Assembly (NCBI GenBank): GCA_964387745.1 | Contig: CAYLXL010000035.1 | Coordinates: forward strand, 1 to 23,763 | Direction: 5' to 3' | Source: JAGOUU01 sp964387745 | GTDB taxonomy: Bacteria > Pseudomonadota > Gammaproteobacteria > JAGOUU01 | DNA: 23,763 nt | Part shown: positions 15,292 to 22,571 of the stretch, piece by piece | Layout of the letters: every line of letters starts with the position of its first letter | Numbering within the stretch: the first letter of the stretch is position 1 | Made by a program: the position numbers and the translations under genes | The notes under the pieces: model-generated | What the model was told of the DNA's origin: nothing | Seen by the model: only the letters and a program-made list of their open reading frames with translations | Database searches by the model: none

Positions 15292-15846
15292 ATGAAAAGA
15301 TGTCCCTGGCTGTCTCTCGATAAACCAGACTATGTGCATTATCATGACACCGAATGGGGTGTGCCAGTCTATGATGATAGATTACTTTTTGAAATGCTTA
15401 TTTTGGAAGGTGCACAAGCTGGTTTGAGTTGGTATACAATTCTCAAAAGAAGAGAAGGTTATCGCAAGGCTTTTAAAAACTTTGATGTTACGAAAGTCGC
15501 GACATTATCAGATTCTCAATTAGAAGATATCTTAAGTAACTCGGATGTTATTCGCAATCGCCTTAAAATATTTTCTGCACGTAAAAACGCACAAGTTTTT
15601 ATAGCTATCCAAAAAGAATATGGAGATTTTGCTAAATATTTATGGGCGTTTGTGGACAATAAACCTATTATCAACCGCCCGAAAAGTCTACAAGATATCC
15701 CCGTTACAAGTATTATTTCTAATACAATCTCAAAAGATTTAAAAAAACGAGGAATGAGTTTTGTTGGCTCAACTATTATATATGCTTATATGCAAGCTGT
15801 AGGTCTGGTGGATGATCATGTGGTGGGCTGTATTAAGTCAAAATAG
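15292..15846 (+). CDS. tag: DNA-3-methyladenine glycosylase I
   Basis: Tag removes 3-methyladenine from alkylated DNA as the first step of base excision repair. The family start MKRCPWLSLDKPDYVHYHDT is clear. Zinc ligands correspond to C4, H18 (YHDTEWG), H176 and C180 (DDHVVGC). The base-binding region GLSWYTILKRREGYRKAF and GMSFVGSTIIYAYMQAVG are typical. Length is 184 residues, as usual. ATG 15292 follows the NYN gene by 12 bp, probably in one transcript. Confidence 0.93.
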   Translation: MKRCPWLSLDKPDYVHYHDTEWGVPVYDDRLLFEMLILEGAQAGLSWYTILKRREGYRKAFKNFDVTKVATLSDSQLEDILSNSDVIRNRLKIFSARKNAQVFIAIQKEYGDFAKYLWAFVDNKPIINRPKSLQDIPVTSIISNTISKDLKKRGMSFVGSTIIYAYMQAVGLVDDHVVGCIKSK

Positions 15847-15928
15847 TTCGTGCACTCTTTTACGGGAGTTTCGTTGCTTAACTCCTGATTAATTGTATTT
15901 CTGTGGTTAGCGTTCACAGAAGCTGAAT
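15847..15928 (+). other. tag downstream region with two short hairpins
   Basis: Two small inverted repeats are seen. GGAGTT/AACTCC (about 15865-15885) has no strong T-run; TTCTGTG (15899-15905) pairs with CACAGAA (15915-15921). They may end tag transcription weakly. They lie just before the larger MITE-like repeat. Confidence 0.4.
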
Positions 15929-16074
15929 GATCTTCCCTTTTAGGAGAAGTACCCAGAGCGTAGCGAAGGGGGATGGCGTGATTTTGTCACTGCAGAATCT
16001 TTAATAGACCATGCCAAACTACAATCAACCCCTCCGCCTCGTTGCATTCGGCACCTCCTCTGTTGGGGAGGATC
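15929..16074. repeat. 146-bp MITE-like inverted repeat
   Basis: The left arm (15929-15976) starts GATCTTCCCTTTTAGGAGAA and contains AGCGTAGCGAAGGGGGA. The right arm (16027-16074) contains AACCCCTCCGCCTCG and ends TTGGGGAGGATC. The reverse complement of the right arm aligns with the left arm over nearly 48 bases with scattered mismatches. A 50-base centre lies between, itself bounded by GGCGTG and CATGCC. The GC-rich arms differ from the surrounding DNA. No reading frame in it resembles a protein. It is probably a non-autonomous mobile or palindromic repeat. Confidence 0.6.
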
Positions 16075-16236
16075 GCAAAACCACTAATAATACCAATAAA
16101 ATCAATTAGCTACAAAGAAAGCCGCATAGAATTAAAATATCTGCAACTTTATAGAAGTTGTTTAGCTGGCTTTAATGAAGGCTTAATACTATTGTTTTAT
16201 GATTTAACTAATCCAAGAAAACAAAGGGTTTATATC
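16075..16236 (+). other. Leader of the unknown membrane protein gene
   Basis: 162 bp of AT-rich sequence after the MITE-like repeat. A hairpin CAACTT/AAGTTG lies at 16143-16159. No clear promoter was found. The ribosome binding site AAGGG lies near its end. Confidence 0.4.
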
Positions 16237-17196
16237 ATGAAAAGTATAATATATGTGAACAGAAAAGAAGTAGCAGATAAAGTTATAAAAAAAGTTGTCA
16301 GCTCAAAAAAAGCCCGTATTGGTGTGGCAGGTGTTGTAGGTGTTAATACTGCTGTAGATACGTTTGTAAAAGTTGGGTGCGTGGTAGGTGTTTTAACTAT
16401 GAGTGGTCTTACTGCCGGGCTTATGACACCTATTGGTTTAGGAGTTGTCTTCGCTGGCATAGGTCTTGCTACAATTGGCTGGAGTATATATAAAACTAAA
16501 GATTCTTTGAGACAAATGTCTGAAATTAAAGAACAACAAATAAGACATGCAGAACAATTAGCAAAGATTGCTTCTTTACAAGATAAAATTTCTGCAGCTG
16601 GCGTTGATGATATGAGCGAACAGAAAGTTAATAAAACTGTAGTTGAGAAAAATCTGAAATCAATATTAGTAGCTAAAGCAAGCTGGCTTAAGAGTAATGT
16701 TTACACACCAGTAATGAATATAAAAAAGCAAGTGTTAGCTGTAAAAGGTTGGGTATTCGGTCAAATAAAAAACCCAATTTATTTAATTTTGGAAGTAGTA
16801 GCTCACGCCGATAAGATAAGTGTAGCTAAACTCGGTCTAGCAACATTATTTTTTGCAGTAACGGGTCTGACAGGGGTAATAGGTATTTCTACTTTAGTTG
16901 CTATCTTTGCGGTTTTTGTAATACTAAGATTAGCAAATGAAGGATGTAAATACATGTTTGAAACTTATAATACAACATTAAAAGCTGATATTGAGAAAGC
17001 AGAAAATACGATTAAAGATCTAACTAGGGATCAAAAAATTGTGTCACTTAAGACTCAGCTAAGTTCTAAAAAACAATGTAGTTCTGGTTCTAGGAAGTCA
17101 ACTACACCTTTATTTGATTCGCATGCTTCTAAGCCGGTAGTTGCTAAAAGGCATCAAGACCAGAATAGAGCTCTTCGAGCATGCAGAGCAGCCTAA
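16237..17196 (+). CDS. Unknown protein with two hydrophobic hairpins; possible secreted effector
   Basis: I do not recognise a family. From ATG 16237 (AAGGG 8 bases upstream) the protein has 319 residues. Residues 1-30 are basic. Residues 44-85 form a glycine-rich hydrophobic pair (VGCVVGVLTMSGLTAG, then MTPIGLGVVFAGIGLATIGW). Residues 90-125 are a charged helix. Residues 193-233 form a second hydrophobic pair (LGLATLFFAVTGLTGVIGIS, then LVAIFAVFVILRLA). Residues 240-280 are a charged, probably coiled helix. The tail (280-319) is rich in Ser, Lys and Arg. There is no N-terminal signal peptide. Two membrane hairpins with charged linkers recall membrane-inserted effectors of intracellular bacteria, but that is inference. 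It converges with smpB, with three bases between the stops. Confidence 0.6.
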   Translation: MKSIIYVNRKEVADKVIKKVVSSKKARIGVAGVVGVNTAVDTFVKVGCVVGVLTMSGLTAGLMTPIGLGVVFAGIGLATIGWSIYKTKDSLRQMSEIKEQQIRHAEQLAKIASLQDKISAAGVDDMSEQKVNKTVVEKNLKSILVAKASWLKSNVYTPVMNIKKQVLAVKGWVFGQIKNPIYLILEVVAHADKISVAKLGLATLFFAVTGLTGVIGISTLVAIFAVFVILRLANEGCKYMFETYNTTLKADIEKAENTIKDLTRDQKIVSLKTQLSSKKQCSSGSRKSTTPLFDSHASKPVVAKRHQDQNRALRACRAA

Positions 17197-17199
17197 AAA

Positions 17200-17673
17200 T
17201 TATAATCTATATTTTTTAGTCTCACGCATTGCATCGCGGTCTTTAATAGCAGCACGTTTGTCGTGTAATTTTTTGCCCTTTACTAAAGCAATTTCAATTT
17301 TTACCTTATTTTTTTTCCAGTACATGGCAAGGGGTACTAGAGTAAAACCTTTTTGTTCTACGCTACCAATCAACTTAGCTAGTTCAGCGTGATGCAGTAA
17401 CAACTTTCTGGTCCTACGAGCGTCTGGATTAATATGGGTAGAGGCACTCAATAGAGGAGTAATTAAAGCTCCAAGCAGAAATGCTTCATGATTTTTAAGA
17501 ATTACGTGACTATCGACTAATTGAACTTTTCCAGCACGCAAGCTCTTTACTTCCCAGCCTTCTAGAACGATGCCAGCTTCATACCTTTTTTCAATGTGGT
17601 ATTCAAATTTTGCCTTGCGATTCAAAATAATCGTTGAGCTTGGATTCGAATCAGATTTCTTGTTTTTAGCCAT
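17200..17673 (-). CDS. smpB: SsrA-binding protein SmpB
   Basis: SmpB binds tmRNA and brings it to stalled ribosomes for rescue. The 157-residue protein has the family core NRKAKFEYHIEKRYEAGIVL, the motif GWEVKSLRAGKVQLVDSH, and the basic tail KLHDKRAAIKDRDAMRE that enters the decoding site. The tmRNA gene is not nearby. A good promoter lies 28 bases upstream. In related bacteria ratA and rnfH follow on the other strand; here only rnfH is present, divergent. Confidence 0.95.
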   Translation of the reverse strand: MAKNKKSDSNPSSTIILNRKAKFEYHIEKRYEAGIVLEGWEVKSLRAGKVQLVDSHVILKNHEAFLLGALITPLLSASTHINPDARRTRKLLLHHAELAKLIGSVEQKGFTLVPLAMYWKKNKVKIEIALVKGKKLHDKRAAIKDRDAMRETKKYRL

Positions 17674-17700
17674 GATGGTATTTCTTAAAATTAGTAGTCA

Positions 17701-17729
17701 ATTATAGAAAAAACTGGTTATAATAACAA
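17701..17729 (-). promoter_or_regulatory. Sigma-70 promoter of smpB
   Basis: On the minus strand TTGTTA (17729-17724), 17 bp, TATAAT (17706-17701). The predicted start is near 17694, about 20 bases before the smpB start codon. A TATAAT on the plus strand at 17719-17724, overlapping this promoter, could serve rnfH; its -35 box is poor. Confidence 0.65.
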
Positions 17730-17753
17730 CGTTTTTAAATCTATCTTATAACC

Positions 17754-18044
17754 ATGACTAAAATTGTTGAAGTAATATACCCAAAGTCAGAGTATCAGCA
17801 TCTATTTAAAGTAGATTTAGATGCATTGGTGACACATACTGTCCTGGAGGTTATTAAGAAGTCAGGGATATTAGAGTATTACCCTGAGATTGATTTAACG
17901 GTTAATCAAGTGGGGATTTATAGTGAAATCAAACAACTGTCTGATTTAGTAAAGCCACTCGATAGAGTTGAGATTTATAGACCGTTACTTATTGATCCGA
18001 TGGCGGCAAGACGACTACGAGCTAAGAAAAAGGCTCTAAAGTAA
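17754..18044 (+). CDS. rnfH: RnfH/RatB family ubiquitin-like protein
   Basis: A small beta-grasp protein (96 residues) whose function is not firmly known. The family opening IVEVIYPKSEYQ and the segment VGIYSEIKQLSDLVKPLDRVEIYRPL are typical, ending in DPMAARRLRAKKK. It normally sits with ratA between smpB and bamE; here ratA is absent and rnfH is divergent from smpB and convergent with bamE. Confidence 0.9.
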   Translation: MTKIVEVIYPKSEYQHLFKVDLDALVTHTVLEVIKKSGILEYYPEIDLTVNQVGIYSEIKQLSDLVKPLDRVEIYRPLLIDPMAARRLRAKKKALK

Positions 18045-18079
18045 TAGGATAAGGGCAGGCGCTGTTTGCCTAATTGTGC

Positions 18080-18514
18080 CTAGCCTACGACTTTTTCTTC
18101 TTTGATATCATCTAACATTCCATCCTCGTTAAAAGACAAGATTAAAGTCTGTTCTTCTTTGACCACCCCGCCAGTTGCATTATTAAATACATACAGCCAT
18201 TGATTTTTAGAAGCAGACTCAGAAAGTAGAGAAGTACCTAATAAATATTTGACTTGTTGTTTAGTCATGCCAATATGCAATTTTTCTAGCATGTCAGCCG
18301 TAATCACGTTTCCTTGTTGCACGTCTATTTTATGTGGATGAAGCCATTTGGTTAATCGTTGTTGGTAGCTTTTTTTAGAGGTTAAACTATATTCGTCAGA
18401 ATCTATGTCAATTTTGTCATTTTTAGCAACATTTGTAGATTGACTACAGCCAGCAAGGCAAAGCAAGAGAGCGATTAAACAGCAATTAGTACTTTGTTTA
18501 TAGTTGATCTTCAT
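18080..18514 (-). CDS. bamE: Outer membrane protein assembly factor BamE (lipoprotein)
   Basis: BamE is a lipoprotein subunit of the BAM complex that inserts beta-barrels in the outer membrane. The signal peptide ends in a lipobox LAGC with C23 as the lipidated residue. The SmpA/OmlA domain follows: VITADMLEKLHIGMTKQQVK, then YLLGTSLL and WLYVFNNATGG. Length is 144 residues. It is divergent from fur with about 94 bp between the start codons, the same pairing as in Pseudomonas (fur-omlA). Confidence 0.92.
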   Translation of the reverse strand: MKINYKQSTNCCLIALLLCLAGCSQSTNVAKNDKIDIDSDEYSLTSKKSYQQRLTKWLHPHKIDVQQGNVITADMLEKLHIGMTKQQVKYLLGTSLLSESASKNQWLYVFNNATGGVVKEEQTLILSFNEDGMLDDIKEEKVVG

Positions 18515-18608
18515 AGGATGATTAATAATAATGTTTGTTTGGGGGAAAAATATTAAATCAGTATCTATGATATACTAATTCGAATTGTATTATAAGAGGG
18601 AATTTATC

Positions 18609-19040
18609 TTGAATAATGACCATTTAAAAAAAGCAGGGCTAAAAGTTACCTTACCAAGGCTTAAAATTTTACAACTGTTAGAAAATTCTGAAAAAAGACA
18701 TATTTCAGCTGAAGAAATATATCATCAATTACTCGCCCAGTCAGAAGATGTGGGGTTGGCTACAGTTTATCGAGTATTAACGCAATTTGAAGCAGCCGGT
18801 TTGGTTACCCGACTCAGATTTGATGATGAACATTCCGTTTTTGAACTCCAAAATGACGAACATCATGATCATTTAGTTTGTGTGGACTGTGGTTTTGTGG
18901 CGGAGTTTGTTGACGAAGTCATTGAAAGCCGTCAAAGTGTGATTGCCAAAGAAAATGATTTTGAATTGACAGATCATGATATGACTTTGTATGGTATTTG
19001 TAGTAAGTGTCAAATAAAAAAAACTAAAATAAAAAATTAA
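18609..19040 (+). CDS. fur: Ferric uptake regulator Fur
   Basis: Fur represses iron-uptake genes when bound to Fe(II). The winged-helix domain is clear (LKKAGLKVTLPRLKILQLLE, ISAEEIYHQL, VGLATVYRVLTQFEAAGLV). The metal-binding motif is HHDHLVCVDCG, with a second Cys pair in YGICSKC. I chose TTG 18609 (143 residues): GAGGG lies 8 bases upstream and the protein then starts MNNDHLKKAGLKV like other Fur proteins. A TTG at 18585 opens the frame earlier, but it lies at the expected transcript start after the -10 box TATACT (18571-18576). Confidence 0.94.
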   Translation: MNNDHLKKAGLKVTLPRLKILQLLENSEKRHISAEEIYHQLLAQSEDVGLATVYRVLTQFEAAGLVTRLRFDDEHSVFELQNDEHHDHLVCVDCGFVAEFVDEVIESRQSVIAKENDFELTDHDMTLYGICSKCQIKKTKIKN

Positions 19041-19057
19041 TCATTAAAATCAGAAGT

Positions 19058-19156
19058 TTAGGACTCGCTGCGCTGGAGAATATACACGACTATAGACGTT
19101 ACTATACTGGATAAAATGCCAGATACTGATTCGTGCTCAGCATATCCTAGTCCTAA
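19058..19156. repeat. Palindrome-bounded intergenic element
   Basis: TTAGGACT (19058-19065) is the exact reverse complement of AGTCCTAA (19149-19156). Inside, GGATA/TATCC and GCTG/CAGC segments allow further imperfect pairing. No coding potential is seen. It may be a degenerate repeat between fur and the convergent gene. Confidence 0.35.
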
Positions 19157-19192
19157 TATATCTTAGCCGTTAATGAAAATGGGTATAATAAT

Positions 19193-19223
19193 AAATAGCT
19201 CATTATTAATTAATGAGCTATTT
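19193..19223. terminator. Bidirectional intrinsic terminator
   Basis: A perfect 13-bp stem (AAATAGCTCATTA at 19193-19205 with TAATGAGCTATTT at 19211-19223) and a 5-base loop. The A-start and T-end provide T-runs in both directions, suiting the convergent fur and secreted-protein genes. Confidence 0.8.
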
Positions 19224-19231
19224 AGATCAGC

Positions 19232-19663
19232 TTAATTAGTCTTACTAACGGTAAGAGTAAATGGATGATTTCTAACTCTGGATAATAAAGTTCCGTTTAA
19301 TTGGGCAAAATTACCATCATATGATAATACACCTGCTACATTAATTTTGTCGTCTTTTAATGTGACTACACCATCTTGGCAAGAAACTTTGACAATTGCG
19401 TTAGACATATTTGGGCAAAAAAATGGCCCGGAGCTTTTTGCGACAGAAACCTCACCCACGGCTGGGTTACCTTGTCCAACTTGAGCTACAGATAAATAAT
19501 TACAGTCAAATTTATACCATTTTAAAGTGCCTATACCAGTCCAAGTACCAGCTAAGTGATCGCAATTATGATTCTGTAGATCATAAGCAAAGCTTACGGA
19601 TGACAGCAGTAAACCATAAGAAATTACATTGAGTTTAACAATTGAGCTAAATAAATTTTTCAT
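19232..19663 (-). CDS. Small secreted protein of unknown function
   Basis: From ATG 19663 the protein has 143 residues with a signal peptide (MKNLFSSIVKLNVISYGLLL, cut near SFA-Y). The mature part contains DHLAGTWTGIGTLKWYKFDC and three further Cys, and alternates short hydrophobic strands, suggesting a small beta-barrel or lipocalin-like fold in the periplasm or outside. GGGA lies 6 bases before this ATG. An upstream ATG at 19675 with GGAG is also possible. Family not recognised. Confidence 0.6.
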   Translation of the reverse strand: MKNLFSSIVKLNVISYGLLLSSVSFAYDLQNHNCDHLAGTWTGIGTLKWYKFDCNYLSVAQVGQGNPAVGEVSVAKSSGPFFCPNMSNAIVKVSCQDGVVTLKDDKINVAGVLSYDGNFAQLNGTLLSRVRNHPFTLTVSKTN

Positions 19664-19704
19664 AAAACATCCCATAAATACTCCATTTATATGTATATAT
19701 CTTG

Positions 19705-19730
19705 AAAAAACCAAGAAAAAACTCTTGGTT
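19705..19730 (-). terminator. recN terminator
   Basis: On the minus strand AACCAAGA (19730-19723), loop GTTTTT, TCTTGGTT (19716-19709), then a T-run to 19705. It closes the nadK-recN operon. Confidence 0.8.
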
Positions 19731-19792
19731 ATCAGCTATTATATGCTCTGAGTTTTCAAGATTACAACTTAAGATTGGTGTGATTAGGGTGA

Positions 19793-21538
19793 TTAGTGGC
19801 CGGCAGTTTCCAATAATTCTTGAGCATGAAGCAAAGTTTGAGGAGTAATAGTCAAACCACCAATCATTCTAGCTAGCTCAGCTATTCTTTCTTGTTTGTT
19901 TAAATATTCAATATTTGTTTGAGTTGTATTATTTACAATCGATTTACTAACTCTGATATGCTGATCAGCTTGTGATGCAACTTGCGCTAAATGCGTAATA
20001 CACATTACTTGGGTGTTATTACCCATCTTGCGTAATAATTTACCGACAATTTCCGCAGTGCCACCGCCAATGCCAACATCTACTTCATCAAAAATTAAAC
20101 TTGGAGTGCCTTCAATTTCGGCAATCGCAACTTGTGTAGCAAGGGCAAGACGTGATAATTCACCACCTGAAACGCTTGACGATAAACTAGATAAATTTTG
20201 ATCACGATTTGTTTTGATTAAAAACTCACACATCTCATTACCATGGGCGGCGGGAGCCGTATTATTATTAGCTTTAAAAGTAATTGATACTAAAGCATCT
20301 TCTAGGCGCAAGGTTTTCAATAATTCAGTTAATCTAGCACTGAGTTTTATTCCTGTATCTTGACGCTTAAGGGTCAAGTTTTGCGCTTTTATTTTGTATT
20401 CTTGCTCTAATTTGACTAAATTATTTTTTAAATTGCTAATCATGTCTTCTTGAGATTCCAGTTGCTTGAACTCAGCTTGACATTGTTCATAATAATTAGC
20501 CAGATTATCTGGTGTGGTTTTGTACTTGCGAGCTAGATCTTGCAATTTAGATATGCGCTTGTCTAAGCTTTCTAAAGTGAGTGGGTCATTCTCTACTTTG
20601 CTTAAAAATTTATGGAGCTCAAAACTAGCTTCGTTTATATTAATCGATGCTTGATTAATGTAATCTGATAAATCAGTAATAATCTTATTTTCAAAATTAA
20701 TGTTAGCTAAAAGATTAATTACTTGGTTTGCTTGTTGTACTAAATTAGGTGAAGTAGGATCACACTCTGTCTCACTCGTACTGCCGTTTAGGATGAAACT
20801 TATTTGATTAAGTTTTTCTATGTATTCTTGTTGATTAGCTAGCCATTGATATTGCGAATTAATCTCTATCCATTCACCTACAGTTAATTCTGCGCTTGCT
20901 AGTTCAGCAATTTGAAATTCTAATAATTGTTTTCTGGCAAAAAATTTTGTTTGTTCTTCTAAGGCTGTTTCTAGTAACTGTTTAGATTTAGCCCAGCTAT
21001 TATAAAGATTATAGACGTCTTGAGATAAAGCATTATGTTGACCATAATGATCGAGTATTTTTAATTGATTAGTTTCTTTTAGTAAATTTAAATGTTCATG
21101 TTGGCCATGAATATACAGTAACAATTGCCCTAGTTGCTTCAATTGCTGTAGGCTCGCCGGAATATTATTAATAAAAACTTTTGATTTAATAATTTTTTTA
21201 TCAGTATCTTTAGTTATTTGAAACTTTCGATTAATAATACAAGTATGAATATTAGTATTTTGTCGAGTTTCATCAATAAAATTATTATTTTTTAGCCATT
21301 GATAAGCTTCGTTATTATGATAATTAGTGCCGTCTAATTGAAAGCTTGCAGTAACATTTGCTGTTGGGCCCGTTAGTAAATTGGATTCGGCTTTGCCACC
21401 CATAGCAAGGTTAATGGCATCTAGCATGATTGATTTACCAGCACCAGTCTCACCAGTGAGGCAAGTCATGCCTTTATTGAAAGATATATGGATATGTTTT
21501 AATAATGCAAGATTATCTATAATTAGTTCTTGTAGCAT
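19793..21538 (-). CDS. recN: DNA repair protein RecN
   Basis: RecN is an SMC-like ATPase that holds broken DNA ends together during double-strand break repair. Walker A is GETGAGKS (29-36). The middle (about 150-380) is the coiled-coil arm, rich in Gln, Leu and Lys. The ABC signature SVSGGELSRLALATQ and Walker B SLIFDEVDVGIGG are near the C-terminus. Length is 581 residues, slightly above the 553 of E. coli. It lies 34 bp after nadK, the same order as in E. coli, and ends at a strong terminator. Confidence 0.94.
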   Translation of the reverse strand: MLQELIIDNLALLKHIHISFNKGMTCLTGETGAGKSIMLDAINLAMGGKAESNLLTGPTANVTASFQLDGTNYHNNEAYQWLKNNNFIDETRQNTNIHTCIINRKFQITKDTDKKIIKSKVFINNIPASLQQLKQLGQLLLYIHGQHEHLNLLKETNQLKILDHYGQHNALSQDVYNLYNSWAKSKQLLETALEEQTKFFARKQLLEFQIAELASAELTVGEWIEINSQYQWLANQQEYIEKLNQISFILNGSTSETECDPTSPNLVQQANQVINLLANINFENKIITDLSDYINQASININEASFELHKFLSKVENDPLTLESLDKRISKLQDLARKYKTTPDNLANYYEQCQAEFKQLESQEDMISNLKNNLVKLEQEYKIKAQNLTLKRQDTGIKLSARLTELLKTLRLEDALVSITFKANNNTAPAAHGNEMCEFLIKTNRDQNLSSLSSSVSGGELSRLALATQVAIAEIEGTPSLIFDEVDVGIGGGTAEIVGKLLRKMGNNTQVMCITHLAQVASQADQHIRVSKSIVNNTTQTNIEYLNKQERIAELARMIGGLTITPQTLLHAQELLETAGH

Positions 21539-21572
21539 AGGCCATGGTTATATGTGCAATTATTAATAATAT

Positions 21573-22478
21573 TTATTCAGTGTAACCGGGTTTTGTGCCC
21601 CAATGGAGTTTTGTTCTTAAGGTTTCATAATAATTATAATCGCTAGGATGTAATAAGTGCAGGACTTTGTTTGATTTATAGACTTCTACTATGTCATCTT
21701 CTGTCAATTGTTCAACTGCTTGACCGTCACCACTGACACCAGGATTTAAACTTTCTGTAACCGGTACAATTCTAATTTTTGATTTATCGGGTATAACAAT
21801 TGGTCGCGATGTTAAGTTATGAGGAAACATAGGTACTAGTACTAATGCTTTTATATCTGGGGTTAGTATTGGTCCACCGCCGGATAATGAATAGGCAGTA
21901 GAGCCCGTTGGAGTAGTAATAATTAAACCATCAGAGCGTTGCGAGTAGACAAATTGATCATCAATATAGACTTCAAACTCAATCATTTTGGTAACACTAC
22001 CCGAATTGACCACGATTTCATTGACTGCATCTATAGTGGTTTTAATTTTACCATTATTTATGATGTTGGCATGTAATAGACATAACTCATGTCGGATATA
22101 TTCTCCACTTAAAATTTTAACAAGTTTAGCACTAATATTATCGGGCGCTATGTCTGTTAAGAAGCCTAACCGACCCCTGTGAATGCCTACAACAGAAATA
22201 TTATAATCAGCTAGCGTGCGAGCGGCATTCAAAATACTACCATCTCCACCTACAACAATGGCTAGATCACACTCTTCGCCAATTTGTGTTCTTGAGACGA
22301 TCGGGAACTTTGGTTTGGCCATGAGCTCTGCAGTTTCTGAATCAATTAGCACAGGAAGCTGATGAGTAGTTAAAAAGCCACAAACAGAATCTAGAGTATT
22401 GCTTATGTTGGGGCCTGCAGATGTATTATGGCGAGATGCGCGCCCAATAATGCCAATTTTTTTGAATTTGTACGCCAT
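21573..22478 (-). CDS. nadK: NAD kinase
   Basis: NadK phosphorylates NAD to NADP. The conserved GGDG (77-80, AIVVGGDGSILNAAR) and the NE motif (AVNEIVVNSG) are present, as is the nucleotide-binding TPTGSTAYSLSGGGP. Length is 301 residues, about the usual 290-300. It is first in the nadK-recN operon and divergent from uup, with 93 bp between the start codons. Confidence 0.95.
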   Translation of the reverse strand: MAYKFKKIGIIGRASRHNTSAGPNISNTLDSVCGFLTTHQLPVLIDSETAELMAKPKFPIVSRTQIGEECDLAIVVGGDGSILNAARTLADYNISVVGIHRGRLGFLTDIAPDNISAKLVKILSGEYIRHELCLLHANIINNGKIKTTIDAVNEIVVNSGSVTKMIEFEVYIDDQFVYSQRSDGLIITTPTGSTAYSLSGGGPILTPDIKALVLVPMFPHNLTSRPIVIPDKSKIRIVPVTESLNPGVSGDGQAVEQLTEDDIVEVYKSNKVLHLLHPSDYNYYETLRTKLHWGTKPGYTE

Positions 22479-22571
22479 TTTGAATTGTCTATTATCTACC
22501 TAATTTTACTTATGATATTATAAGCCCATCAAAAATTCTATGAGTATCTGAATATCTCGGTAAATCTACTT

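Noticed and set aside
14650..15846. Defence system built on the NYN nuclease
   Set aside because: No toxin-antitoxin partner, sensor or other defence gene adjacent; Tag is a housekeeping repair enzyme.
16042..16236. In-frame 65-codon extension upstream of the membrane protein
   Set aside because: It begins inside the inverted repeat, and the good ribosome binding site points to ATG 16237.
17674..17753. tmRNA gene next to smpB
   Set aside because: Only 80 bp available and no tRNA-like ends; ssrA must be elsewhere.
18585..18608. Eight-residue longer Fur from TTG 18585
   Set aside because: The expected transcript begins there and the ribosome binding site fits TTG 18609.
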